Origin: Croceivirga sp.
GTDB taxonomy: Bacteria; Bacteroidota; Bacteroidia; Flavobacteriales; Flavobacteriaceae
Assembly (NCBI GenBank): GCA_028284665.1
Contig: JANQRG010000041.1
Span: 1-64,000, forward strand
Reading direction: 5' to 3'
DNA: 64,000 nt
The notes under the pieces were generated by a model, which was not told where the DNA came from, did not search any database, and saw nothing but the letters and a program-made list of their open reading frames with translations. The position numbers and the translations under genes are program-made. This document shows, in pieces, positions 1 to 8,537 of this stretch (the first letter of the stretch is position 1; each line of letters starts with the position of its first letter).

Positions 1-693
1 CAAACCTTTCAGTACCTCTACACTGGCAATGTTGTTAGGGTCCAAATCCAAAAAACGTGACCCCTGGGTAGCCCCGGAAACGAAACCATCTTCATTGTCC
101 CCGCTTCGCTCTGTATTGGTATCATTACTAAATGGAATACCGTCTACAATAAATAAGGCCTGGTTACTACCACTAAAGGAGCTCAATCCCCGAATGGTAA
201 CGTTGGTGGCAGAACCGGAAGCACCACCGGCAGAGGTGATCTGTACACCCGCTGCTTTACCGGCAAGTACCCGGGCAACATCTCCCTCGGTGCGGTTTTC
301 AAGTTGATCGGAACCTACCGAAGTCACTGCATACCCCAGTGCTTTCTTCTCCCTTTTTATCCCCTGGGCGGTTACCACTACCTCTTCCAACGCCTGGGCA
401 TCTTCTTCCATCTGAACATCAATGGTGTTGCCAGCACCAATTGTTCGCCTCACATCCTTCTGGCCAATGTAGGTAAACAAGAGCGTCTGCCCCTCACTGG
501 CTACAATGGAATAGTTGCCATCAAAGTCAGTTTGTGTCCCTGTGGAAGTCCCCTCCACGACAATATTCACACCGGGCAGCGGAAGTCCTTCCGCATCGGT
601 GACCGCACCGGTAATCGTTTTTTCCTGCCCCCATGATTGCCCAACAAATAACAGGGCAAAGACCAAAGACAGAAAGCCAAGTTTCTGTTTCAT
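1..693 (-). CDS. SusC/RagA-type TonB-linked outer membrane receptor, N-terminal part
   Basis: Open reading frame that runs off the left edge, so only the first 231 residues are seen. It begins with ATG at 693 and a Sec signal peptide (MKQKLGFLSLVFALLFVG, cut near residue 22). A carboxypeptidase-D-like regulatory domain follows (about 24-100, ITGAVTDAEGLPLPGVNI), then a TonB-box-like stretch EEVVVTAQGIKREKKALGYA and the plug with the family hallmarks AGKAAGVQI, NVTIRGLSS and ALFIVDGIPF. Such receptors import oligosaccharides or peptides across the outer membrane with a SusD partner, which would lie outside the window. Substrate cannot be told. The family call is certain. Confidence 0.95.
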   Translation of the reverse strand, partial: MKQKLGFLSLVFALLFVGQSWGQEKTITGAVTDAEGLPLPGVNIVVEGTSTGTQTDFDGNYSIVASEGQTLLFTYIGQKDVRRTIGAGNTIDVQMEEDAQALEEVVVTAQGIKREKKALGYAVTSVGSDQLENRTEGDVARVLAGKAAGVQITSAGGASGSATNVTIRGLSSFSGSNQALFIVDGIPFSNDTNTERSGDNEDGFVSGATQGSRFLDLDPNNIASVEVLKGL

Positions 694-882
694 ACATTTT
701 GAGTTTTAGTTAGAAATTCTTAGCAACTGAGAAAGGCGGGCGGAAGAAACGCAAGAAGTGCTAATTTCAAATAATTCAAATGAGAACAAAACTCAATGGA
801 TTGTCTCTTTTTGATAAGGCCTCTCACCGCCCTACCTTTACAATTGCACCGTAAAGAAGGTGATAAGTCTTAAAATTTTAAC

Positions 883-900
883 AAGCAATTATAATTGCTT
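883..900. promoter_or_regulatory. perfect 18-bp palindrome upstream of the SusC-like gene
   Basis: AAGCAATTATAATTGCTT is a perfect palindrome. It lies in the 245-bp gap between the stop of the AraC-type gene (939) and the start of the SusC-like gene (693), about 190 bp upstream of the latter. The arms carry the same AAGCAAT/ATTGCTT core as the repeated motif at 1543, 4406 and 8591, so it may be a regulator site; a weak transcription stop for the AraC gene is the alternative. No TAnnTTTG box was found in this gap. Confidence 0.4.
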
Positions 901-938
901 ACAGATTTCCCAATAATCTGTTAAGGCTCAAAATGTAA

Positions 939-1475
939 TTAGGTACTCAGCAATGATTCCTGTAACAAGAAAGCGGTAGGCGTAAGTCCGGTTATCTTTT
1001 TAAATGCACGGTTAAAAGTGGTTGAATTGTTAAATCCAACCTCGTACATCACCTCCGTAATTTGCTTGCCAGGTTCTTTTACTAAAATTCCAATGGCACT
1101 TTTTACACGCAGACTATTTATGTAGGAGTTAAAATCCATTTCAAATTCCTTGTTAATGACATGAGAGGTTTGATTTTTGGAAAGCCCAATCGTTTGTGCC
1201 AAATCTTCTAACTTCAGGTTTGGATTTAGGAAAAGGCTTTCCGCATCCATTATTTCCTGGATTTTATACTTGAAGTCCCTGGCTATCGCATCGGAAAGGC
1301 CATTTTTTGAATACTTGCTCGTAGTACTGTTCTTTTTCCCAGATCCCTGTGAAGGCGTTTTTATATCGTTAGATGCAAATCTTTTAAGATATCTTGAGTT
1401 ACTGCCTTTCAACAGAAGAATGAATATGAGCAATAGGATTAAGGTGATAATTGTCAATAAGATTTCCGTCAACAT
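939..1475 (-). CDS. short membrane-tethered AraC-family regulator
   Basis: 178 residues, ATG at 1475. Residues 1-25 are a strongly hydrophobic segment (MLTEILLTIITLILLLIFIL), followed by a Ser/Lys/Asn-rich linker to about 65. The last 100 residues form an AraC double HTH: LEDLAQTIGLSKNQTSHVIN is the first helix pair, ITEVMYEVGFNNSTTFNRAF the second, with the family ending ITGLTPTAF. It resembles the C-terminal half of the larger 7TM AraC protein at 2674 but has lost the sensor part. It could be a truncated relative or a genuine one-helix regulator. A candidate operator pair lies just upstream (1543-1604), which suggests autoregulation. DNA-binding function is clear; the signal is unknown. Confidence 0.85.
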   Translation of the reverse strand: MLTEILLTIITLILLLIFILLLKGSNSRYLKRFASNDIKTPSQGSGKKNSTTSKYSKNGLSDAIARDFKYKIQEIMDAESLFLNPNLKLEDLAQTIGLSKNQTSHVINKEFEMDFNSYINSLRVKSAIGILVKEPGKQITEVMYEVGFNNSTTFNRAFKKITGLTPTAFLLQESLLST

Positions 1476-1542
1476 GCTTTCTAAGTATTAGTTTCCTTTC
1501 GTTCTTTTAACTTCAAGGTACTACCCAAAGCAGACGAACCGA

Positions 1543-1604
1543 TTTCAATTATTGCTTTTTACATATCGCATTATGCAAGACCTAAAAAAAAGCAAGATTT
1601 GAAA
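1543..1604. promoter_or_regulatory. inverted pair of 15-bp motifs upstream of the AraC gene
   Basis: TTTCAATTATTGCTT at 1543-1557 and AAGCAAGATTTGAAA at 1590-1604 are inverted copies of one motif, each 14 of 15 identical to the exact form at 4406 and 8591. They lie 68-129 bp upstream of the AraC start codon. Operator role is inferred from position and repetition only. Confidence 0.5.
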
Positions 1605-1764
1605 CTTTGAAGAAAGCGGGTTGTTTTCTATTGAAAAAATCAAATCCCGAGTTGGTATCTTAAGGTACCGGGCAAATACTCACGCTTCAAAAACTTAGTA
1701 AACAAAAAAGACATCATAGCCTGGAAACGTTATATCATTTAAGGCACCGGCAGCAACTTCAATT

Positions 1765-2598
1765 CTAGGGGATATCCGTATTGACCTCTTTAAATTTTCC
1801 TTTGAGTACCACCACAAGTGCTACTGCCACATACACTCCACAGACCGTCAAATAAGGTCCGGAAAGTTCCAGAGGTAAGGTTAGTTGATGTATTAGCTTG
1901 GGGGTTAAGACCACTTCGCTTTCTAAAGGCAAAAAACGAACAATAGATAAGGAGGTGTTGGAAATAGCATGGAAGCCTACAGCAAAAATCAAACTTCCCC
2001 CTGATTTATTGTATAACCAATTGAAAATAAATGTCCAGGGTAAGATAAACGCAATGACAAATAAAAAGGGAACATTATGCATTCCCTGTCCCAACCAATA
2101 GGTGGGCATATGCCACAGCAGATGTACTATTGCCAAAAGCATAGAGGCCATTACCGGAGAGAAATTACGTTGAAGTCTTGGAAGGGCAAAGCCTCTCCAT
2201 CCCAATTCTTCTCCAAGACCTGCGATGAGAATAGAAGGTAAAAAGGCCCCTAACCAGTAGGACATGTCCAGAATATCCGGGATAAGCTCCCCGTGAAAGT
2301 ACAATTGCCAGACAGAACGCCCAACAAAATGGATACCTGCAGGCAAAAATAGTAAAAGGACCCACCAATACCATTTAACCCCAACCCGTTTAAATCGACC
2401 TAGGAGCTGTCCTATGCCTTGCTTACCATAATAATACCAGGTAAGCCCTAAGGAAGTTAAGGAAGGCGTCCAAACACCCAGTATTAGCAGCGGCATGATA
2501 TTAGTTTGTTTTCCAATAAAAAATATTCCCCATGATATCAGGTAGGTCAGAACAAAGAATGCAAGTAGTTGTTGTCCCGTTGAAGAATTCACTTTCAT
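1765..2598 (-). CDS. CPBP family intramembrane glutamic endopeptidase
   Basis: About 277 residues from ATG at 2598 (an in-frame TTG at 2628 would add ten residues and is less likely). The protein is mostly hydrophobic with about eight membrane segments. It carries the CPBP (Abi/CAAX protease, Rce1-like) motifs: EELGWRGFALP near residue 130 (EExxxR), VHLLWH about 35 residues later, and FHAISN near residue 205 (HxxxN). Members cleave substrates within the membrane; bacterial ones often handle peptides or immunity functions, but the substrate here is unknown. It lies between two AraC-type regulators and could belong to their regulon. No bacteriocin gene is adjacent. Confidence 0.88.
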   Translation of the reverse strand: MKVNSSTGQQLLAFFVLTYLISWGIFFIGKQTNIMPLLILGVWTPSLTSLGLTWYYYGKQGIGQLLGRFKRVGVKWYWWVLLLFLPAGIHFVGRSVWQLYFHGELIPDILDMSYWLGAFLPSILIAGLGEELGWRGFALPRLQRNFSPVMASMLLAIVHLLWHMPTYWLGQGMHNVPFLFVIAFILPWTFIFNWLYNKSGGSLIFAVGFHAISNTSLSIVRFLPLESEVVLTPKLIHQLTLPLELSGPYLTVCGVYVAVALVVVLKGKFKEVNTDIP

Positions 2599-2673
2599 GA
2601 TGTTGAGCTTAAACTGATTTCTTTCCAAAGCTAAAAGAACACTCTCTACTCCTTTCTAAAGAGTATTCCCATA

Positions 2674-3714
2674 TCATGATATAGTACTTCCTTGGCTCAT
2701 TTTTAGGGTACGAAATTGTTTCGGGGTGAGTCCAACTCTATTTTTAAACAAGTGGTTGAACCTGCTACTTGAGTTGAAACCCGCTTCCTGGGCAATACCA
2801 TAGATGGTAAGGTGTTGTTTCTCCGGATTGATAAGGTTTCGCTTCACCTCTTCCAAACGGAACTTTGAAAGGTATTGCGTAAACGTGAGGTTTAGTTCCT
2901 TGTTCACCAACTGAGAAATATATTTCGAGGGAATGTTTAAGTGCTCCGCCAGTTTTGTTAAGCTCAAATCGGGTTGCAAAAACAACTTATCATGTTCCAT
3001 TGCAAATGCGATCTTCCGCAGATAGCTTAAGGTTTTCTCTTTTGTTAAGGGAGTGGTTCCATATTTTCTTTTTTCAGGCTCCAGAACTCCAGGGGCATTC
3101 ATTTCATTATAAGCGATGTAAAATATAGGAAATGCCAGTATCCCTGTTAAACTCTGAACCACTTCATTGGACCTTACTGTTAGTCCGAAACTATTTAATA
3201 AAAATACTGTGCAATTAAAAAGTACTATTAAAGCAAAGGTTGTTATCGTGAAAAGTATCCATTTGTAAAAGCGAACAGCACGATAATAATGTATAACGCA
3301 GTGCCTAATCACAACGATCAAATAAATGAGCATCTGTGAAAATGCCACAAACGGAAGTACCGTAGTGAGCCACTGTTGTTTGAATAGGATATCTAAAATA
3401 GCTATGGACATAAAAGGCAAGGTATGCGCCGCAAGAATGTTCCTTGGGGGTGTAACTTTCCTAAACACAATAAAAAAATAGAATGCAGGACCAAAGAACC
3501 ATAATATATGATTAGCGAAATCCTGGAGTAATACATTGTGAATGTTGTTTAGGTTGAGATAGGTATTCAACACAATCAGTCCAAAACCTGCACAAATAAA
3601 TGCCACTAACCGATATGTGAATATTTTTTTTGTCGATTTCATCCCAAAATGAAATGAAAGAAATAAGGCTTGTACCGCAATAATGAGATTTATAATTGCA
3701 AGAATTTTTATCAT
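2674..3714 (-). CDS. AraC-family regulator with N-terminal membrane domain
   Basis: 346 residues from ATG at 3714; an in-frame TTG at 3744 exists but adds a polar extension before the first membrane helix. Residues 1-210 hold about seven hydrophobic segments with no recognised catalytic motif. The C-terminal 100 residues are an AraC double HTH (LTKLAEHLNIPSKYISQLVN and IYGIAQEAGFNSSSRFNHLF, ending VGLTPKQFR). This layout is common in Bacteroidota, where the membrane part is thought to sense a signal and the tail to bind DNA. Gene order is AraC, CPBP protease, AraC on one strand, so all three may be co-controlled. Signal unknown. Confidence 0.88.
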   Translation of the reverse strand: MIKILAIINLIIAVQALFLSFHFGMKSTKKIFTYRLVAFICAGFGLIVLNTYLNLNNIHNVLLQDFANHILWFFGPAFYFFIVFRKVTPPRNILAAHTLPFMSIAILDILFKQQWLTTVLPFVAFSQMLIYLIVVIRHCVIHYYRAVRFYKWILFTITTFALIVLFNCTVFLLNSFGLTVRSNEVVQSLTGILAFPIFYIAYNEMNAPGVLEPEKRKYGTTPLTKEKTLSYLRKIAFAMEHDKLFLQPDLSLTKLAEHLNIPSKYISQLVNKELNLTFTQYLSKFRLEEVKRNLINPEKQHLTIYGIAQEAGFNSSSRFNHLFKNRVGLTPKQFRTLKMSQGSTIS

Positions 3715-3804
3715 CTTTTTAAGCGTAAATGGTGAAATAAACAACTATCAACTGTAGCATTGAAAAAGCGCAACAATGATTAGAGGTGTTTACTTACCAA
3801 AAGG

Positions 3805-4362
3805 TTACATGGTACCGACGTATTTAACGAGCTGGGCAAAAGCACCTTTCCAGGCGTTTTCAAAGTAGTTTCGGGCTTGATCCCAATCCTCTCCGGTGCG
3901 CCATCCCGTGTGGATCAAAGTAACAAGCGTCTTATCATCTTTGCGATTAAATATAACCGTAACATTGGTAAGCGGCCGTATAGTGTTCATAAAGTGCTTG
4001 TATTGTTTAGGCCCTTTCCATTCGAAATTTAAATAGTTTGAAGGGTCAATCGCCAGTATCTTACAGCCCAGAGTACTATTATTTTCCGGATCAGAGGGTT
4101 CCCAAAACAATTCGTATTTGCCGCCAGGCTCGGATTGAACGTCTGCCTTAACCGTAAGCCATTGTTCCAGATCCTCATTTTGCGTAAAGAGTTGAAAAGC
4201 TCTGATCGCATCTATATCCAGCCGAGCGGTCACCACTATTATCTTGTCCATATCTTGGGTTTTAGTCTGAGCCATACCACCCATGGGAGTTAGCATCAAC
4301 GATCCAAAAAAAATCCGTACTATTAGTCGATATCTCATGTGTCCGTTATCGATGGTTAGCAT
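3805..4362 (-). CDS. SRPBCC/AHSA1-like domain protein
   Basis: 185 residues from ATG at 4362. A second ATG at 4338 (MRYRLIVR) would start directly at a signal-peptide-like segment ending in PMGGMAQ, and may be the true start. The rest matches the Bet v1-like SRPBCC fold of the Aha1/AHSA1 type: LDIDAIRAFQLFTQNEDLEQWL at the start, then EPGGKYELFWEP and a Trp-rich end with ENAWKGAFAQL. These domains bind hydrophobic ligands; most are cytosolic, so an exported one is slightly unusual. Its promoter region (4363-4561) is shared with the divergent DUF4249 gene and contains a strong inverted repeat. Function beyond the fold is unknown. Confidence 0.8.
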   Translation of the reverse strand: MLTIDNGHMRYRLIVRIFFGSLMLTPMGGMAQTKTQDMDKIIVVTARLDIDAIRAFQLFTQNEDLEQWLTVKADVQSEPGGKYELFWEPSDPENNSTLGCKILAIDPSNYLNFEWKGPKQYKHFMNTIRPLTNVTVIFNRKDDKTLVTLIHTGWRTGEDWDQARNYFENAWKGAFAQLVKYVGTM

Positions 4363-4405
4363 CCATGCCTCCGATGAAAGTTAAAAAACCATATTTGTTT
4401 TCAGC

Positions 4406-4444
4406 TTTCAAATATTGCTTAAATCGAAAAAGCAACATTTGAAA
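4406..4444. promoter_or_regulatory. inverted-repeat operator candidate in divergent promoter
   Basis: TTTCAAATATTGCTT (4406-4420), a 9-bp spacer, then AAGCAACATTTGAAA (4430-4444). The arms are inverted copies with one mismatch. It lies 44-82 bp upstream of the SRPBCC gene and about 120 bp upstream of the DUF4249 gene, so it could control either or both. It is the tightest copy of the motif that also appears at 1543-1604 and 8591. Confidence 0.6.
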
Positions 4445-4561
4445 GCCTCCCCATTTTAAACTTTGCTAAATTTCAAGTTGCAACGCAAATTCACCTGAGA
4501 TTTCAAGACAAAAATGGTGCTGAAGGATGTCCTATGTTGTCGTTAATCCCTCAAAAAATTG

Positions 4562-5806
4562 ATGAAAAAACATCTTTTTTTATTGGTAAGCTACTTCCTA
4601 TTATGGGGATGTACAGAGGAACTGGAGTCTGTCCCCAATATTACTAGTGCAACAAGTAGTGATAAAATCCTGGTGATTGAAGCCAATCTTACCGGGGAAT
4701 TAAAGGTACAGCAAATCCAGTTAAGCAATGTGACAAGCTTACAGAACGATTCCCTGGTCATTACGGAGCGCAATGCAGTGGTAAATGTTACAGATGACTT
4801 GGGAACTGTTTATAATTTTACCGAAACCGATTTTGGCAGCTATACTTCTGTCATCCCTTTTGCGATCCAAGCCGATAGAACCTATCTGTTGGCAATAGAA
4901 ACGGCGAACGGCGATCGATTTGTTTCCGGCCCGGAAAGCCTTCCGGAAGAAAGCACAATTGCCAATGTATATGCCGAAAAGACGTCCAGTCAAAATGGTT
5001 CGGAAGGCGTTTCCATACTAGTGGATGCGGCTCAAACCGATCAACCCAATGTATCGTACCGATATGAATATGAAGAAACCTACCAGATCATCGCTCCGTT
5101 ATGGACTCCGAGAAAATTTGTGCTAACCAACTACGACCCTTGCTTTCTGCCAATTCAATACGATTTGGAGTTGGTCCCCCGAACAGACGAACGTGTCTGT
5201 TACAATACTGAGCGTTCCACTACTATTCTTCAGGTAGATGCTACGCCCAATGCCGAAACCCGAGGCACTTCCGTTCGCTTTATCGGCAAATCAAATTTTA
5301 TTATTTCCCATCGGTACAGTATCCTGGTAAAACAATTATCCGACACTCAGGGAGCCAAAGACTTTTACCGACAACTAAATGCTTTTAATTCTTCCGGCTT
5401 ACTATTTTCCCAAATACAACCCGGCGGATTACCTACCAATATCACTTCAAGTAATTCCTCAACTGAAGTAATCGGGTATTTTGCCTTATCTGCTGTGGAT
5501 GAGCAAAGGATATTTTTTGACTTTGAAGATTTCTTCCCGGATGACCCTAAACCGGAATTTGTTAACAAATGCCCAATTACTTCAGCTCCCTTAGAACCTT
5601 TTGCTACCTGCCTGCCTGGAATGATCGCTGACTCCTGCCCACAGTCTATTTTGGAAAGAGTGGACCTCAACCTTGTAACGTACTATGATCAAAATCCAGA
5701 CGAGGGTTTAACCCGCTGTGAGGGACCTTTTTTAATCGTTGATCGAGTATGTGGCGATTGCACTGCTTTGGGAAGCAAGATTCGGCCAGAGTTCTGGGTG
5801 GACTAA
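4562..5806 (+). CDS. DUF4249 outer-membrane-associated lipoprotein
   Basis: 414 residues from ATG at 4562; the TTG just before it is ignored. Lipoprotein signal MKKHLFLLVSYFLLWGC puts the acylated Cys at 17. The body begins LVIEANLTGELKVQQIQLSNV and contains the typical NAVVNVTDDLGTVYNF beta-sandwich pattern and a Cys-rich C-terminal part (about ten Cys, e.g. CDPCF-like and CGDC). DUF4249 proteins usually sit directly beside a TonB-dependent receptor and are thought to work with it at the outer membrane; here no receptor is adjacent. Neighbours are the divergent SRPBCC gene and a convergent serine hydrolase. Role unknown. Confidence 0.85.
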   Translation: MKKHLFLLVSYFLLWGCTEELESVPNITSATSSDKILVIEANLTGELKVQQIQLSNVTSLQNDSLVITERNAVVNVTDDLGTVYNFTETDFGSYTSVIPFAIQADRTYLLAIETANGDRFVSGPESLPEESTIANVYAEKTSSQNGSEGVSILVDAAQTDQPNVSYRYEYEETYQIIAPLWTPRKFVLTNYDPCFLPIQYDLELVPRTDERVCYNTERSTTILQVDATPNAETRGTSVRFIGKSNFIISHRYSILVKQLSDTQGAKDFYRQLNAFNSSGLLFSQIQPGGLPTNITSSNSSTEVIGYFALSAVDEQRIFFDFEDFFPDDPKPEFVNKCPITSAPLEPFATCLPGMIADSCPQSILERVDLNLVTYYDQNPDEGLTRCEGPFLIVDRVCGDCTALGSKIRPEFWVD

Positions 5807-5877
5807 AGGGTTAATACGTTTTGGGAAAATCAAGGATTACCTCAAGTTTTACAATACTATGTTCACATTCCGGTTAA

Positions 5878-7080
5878 TCACAGGTACTTCTTAAACGCTG
5901 CCACAATTTTTACCACTAAGAAGGCGGGCATTTCTACTCGTAATTCCGATTGATTGATAACCGTTACGATACAGGCATCAACATCCTCCAAATAGATCAG
6001 ATACGAGGTATATCCGGGGTCAAAGCCGCTATGTCCTATAACGCGCCCGGTTTTACGGGATTTTTCAAATTGCATAACGCCCAAACCATAACCTCCTTCA
6101 AAATCGAGCATTTTTTTCAAGGTTTCATCGTACTTAAACAATTTTCCATTAAAAACCGCTCTCCCAAAAATGACCAGATCATCCACATTAGTAAGAATAC
6201 CCCCGGCAGGGTTCTCTTTATTGAATTCCATTGTAAAACGAGTGAGTTCCCTATCTTCAAAATAACCCCTGAACATCTTTTCAAGTGAGTTGTTTTCGGG
6301 ATGCAACGAGGTGTTTGCCAAACCCAAAGGTCTTATGATCCGCTCTTCAAAAATTTGAGAGATCGCCTTTTGTTCAAGCTGCTCAGCTATAATTCCTAAA
6401 AGGATGTAATTGGTGTTGGAATAATGGTACTTTCCAGGTGTATTCACAGCAGAATTCTCCCCTATCCGAATCGCATAATCCAGTCTTTCTTTCAAGGTAT
6501 AGTTACGGTTGGGTGTAGTATTTAAACCATTGAGATGAACTACACCTTTATTGAGGTAATCTACTATCCCACTTTGATGGCGCAATAAATGCGCAATAGT
6601 TAGCTCATTTTCATAAGAACGCCCTTTATAAAGGGTTAACTTTTTTAAGATGTCCTTATCTATGTAGTTGGCTACCTTGTCATCCAATGCCAAGAGCTTT
6701 TCTTCCATCTGTTGCAAGATGCAAACCGCTAGAAAGGTTTTGGTGATGCTCGCTGCAATAAATAGTTCGTCCCCGTGTAAAGCCTCCACCCGATCCTGCC
6801 CATTATAGCCGTAGGCATACACAAATTCCAAGCTATCGTGGTAAGATATCCGTGTAATTCCTCCACTTGCCTGTTGATGCAAACGCAAATATTCGTCGGA
6901 TAAACTGATGATCTCTTCCTTTAATATATCTTTGGAAGTGATTTTTTGTGAACATCCTACACCAAAAAAGGCAAAGAGAAAAAAGGATAGGACAAGTGTT
7001 TGCAGTCGTAGAGGACCTCTACGAACAGTATCTGTTTTTATTTGATTAATGATCAACTCCGTTAATGCTTTAAATAACAT
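5878..7080 (-). CDS. serine hydrolase, class C beta-lactamase / PBP fold, lipoprotein
   Basis: 400 residues, ATG at 7080. A long N-terminus precedes a hydrophobic segment ending FFGVGC, so the protein is probably a lipoprotein. Catalytic motifs of the family are present: SITK (SxxK, in FIAASITKTF), YSN (YxN, in YHYSNTNY) and HSG (in IGHSGFDPG). This fold covers AmpC-like beta-lactamases, D,D-carboxypeptidases, D-aminopeptidases and esterases. Genes of this kind in Flavobacteria are mostly peptidases or esterases rather than resistance genes. It follows the S41 protease gene by 23 bp on the same strand and is likely co-transcribed. Exact substrate unknown. Confidence 0.88.
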   Translation of the reverse strand: MLFKALTELIINQIKTDTVRRGPLRLQTLVLSFFLFAFFGVGCSQKITSKDILKEEIISLSDEYLRLHQQASGGITRISYHDSLEFVYAYGYNGQDRVEALHGDELFIAASITKTFLAVCILQQMEEKLLALDDKVANYIDKDILKKLTLYKGRSYENELTIAHLLRHQSGIVDYLNKGVVHLNGLNTTPNRNYTLKERLDYAIRIGENSAVNTPGKYHYSNTNYILLGIIAEQLEQKAISQIFEERIIRPLGLANTSLHPENNSLEKMFRGYFEDRELTRFTMEFNKENPAGGILTNVDDLVIFGRAVFNGKLFKYDETLKKMLDFEGGYGLGVMQFEKSRKTGRVIGHSGFDPGYTSYLIYLEDVDACIVTVINQSELRVEMPAFLVVKIVAAFKKYL

Positions 7081-7103
7081 GATAGACCAGAGCGAAAAAC
7101 ATG

Positions 7104-8537
7104 TTAATCTCTCAAAATCTGTATAGTGGCATTTTCAATATCATTTACATCCAGCATGATGGTCAGCTCGGAAGTTTCATCCAACTGAATCCGCAGATTA
7201 TCACTACCAGGAATTCGGACCAGTGGTGTTACCTCCCCAACCTTTAAAGATACTGCATCTGATCGCGCCCCATAGTCAAAATCCCAGGACATGGGGGCTA
7301 TTTTGAACTCATAGCTCCCCTTTGTAAAGGTAAACTTCGTTACATAAATACCCTCTCCTTTATATTCAAATTGAGGTGCATTGCTCCACTGTTTTCCCCA
7401 GTCATTCATCGTACCGAACAGGTACAGTTTTTCCGCTCCAAAAACCGGAGCATCTTTTTCATTTGCTTCCAGACTCGTAGCTTTGATCGCCTCCTCCGAG
7501 CCCACCCCCTTAGTGAGCCTTAATGCAAGATCCATGGCTGCACTACCGTCGATCAAAATATCCGGAGCTACCCCTTTGCCTTCAATTCTTCCTATTCTTA
7601 AAGAGTAGTATTCGGCTATGGGTAATGATAATTGTAATCCATACGGCAAATCATACATTTTCTGCGACAACATTTTCCCGGCGGTACTTTCCCCAATGAT
7701 GGTGACATTCTCCAGAGTGGCCAGTACATCTACGGCAAACTCCGTTGCACTCGCCGATTTCTTGTTGATCAAGACGTAGACCGGACCTTGGAATTTGGGA
7801 GTCATGGGTTGGAATTGTATACGGGTCAATGGCGCTTCCTGTACATCATGCCAGAAAGACTTTATGGACCAGCCTTCCCACGGTTTCAGGTTTTCAAAAT
7901 CCTTATTTTCCGGCACTTTTTCATTAATTCGCCACCATTTTCTGGAAACGAATACCCCGGCATCATATGAATCTGTTAGTAAATGACCTATTAGGGGAAT
8001 AATGGCAAAGGTACCACCGGAATTATTGCGTAAGTCTATAACGAGGGCGTCCGGTTTTTTAGCTGCTATTTCGCGATAGGCTTCATACAGTTTTTCCATG
8101 GTGTCCACTCCCGTCATAGTCGTTACCTTAAGTACCGCCGTACCCTCGTCCCATTCCAATGCAACACTAGAATTGCCTACGCGAAGGTTATCAATATAGT
8201 TTGCCATATCAACTGCCTTCATTTGAGCAATAGCAAGGTTCACATGGGAAAATGGGCCATCTGCCCAAAGGGTATTGAATTCCTTTATAAATTCTTTTTC
8301 ATTACCTACTGCTATAGCCAGATCTTTAACCTTCTTTTCTAAGGTTATATACTCATCTTCATGCAACTCCGCAGGATTGTAATGGTATTTAGATAACAAT
8401 ACCGATATACTATCCGCCACTATTAGCAACTCCTTCCCGGTTAAGTTTTGAGCGTATTCAACGGATTGAAATCCAAAGGAATAACCGCACCATCCTATAA
8501 ACAGGAACAATAGTCTTATCTTTATTTTTTTCTCCAT
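7104..8537 (-). CDS. exported S41 family peptidase with C-terminal CBM/E-set-like domain
   Basis: 477 residues, ATG at 8537, Sec signal peptide (KIRLLFLFIGWCGYSFG). Residues about 40-340 form an S41 (tail-specific protease) core: VIDLRNNSGG, the nucleophile region NKKSASATEF and ESTAGKML, which would carry the catalytic Ser and Lys. No clear PDZ domain is seen. From about 370 to the end is a separate domain starting LYLFGTMNDWGKQWSNAPQF and YEFKIAPMSWDFDYGA, typical of pullulanase-type or SusE/F-type starch-binding Ig folds. The fusion suggests a protease targeted to, or sensing, a glycan. First gene of a two-gene unit with the serine hydrolase; a copy of the local operator motif lies 54 bp upstream. 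Confidence 0.85.
   Translation of the reverse strand: MEKKIKIRLLFLFIGWCGYSFGFQSVEYAQNLTGKELLIVADSISVLLSKYHYNPAELHEDEYITLEKKVKDLAIAVGNEKEFIKEFNTLWADGPFSHVNLAIAQMKAVDMANYIDNLRVGNSSVALEWDEGTAVLKVTTMTGVDTMEKLYEAYREIAAKKPDALVIDLRNNSGGTFAIIPLIGHLLTDSYDAGVFVSRKWWRINEKVPENKDFENLKPWEGWSIKSFWHDVQEAPLTRIQFQPMTPKFQGPVYVLINKKSASATEFAVDVLATLENVTIIGESTAGKMLSQKMYDLPYGLQLSLPIAEYYSLRIGRIEGKGVAPDILIDGSAAMDLALRLTKGVGSEEAIKATSLEANEKDAPVFGAEKLYLFGTMNDWGKQWSNAPQFEYKGEGIYVTKFTFTKGSYEFKIAPMSWDFDYGARSDAVSLKVGEVTPLVRIPGSDNLRIQLDETSELTIMLDVNDIENATIQILRD

Noticed and set aside
5878-7080. Calling the serine hydrolase a beta-lactamase resistance gene
   Set aside because: SxxK, YxN and HxG are shared by peptidases and esterases; nothing points to beta-lactam hydrolysis.
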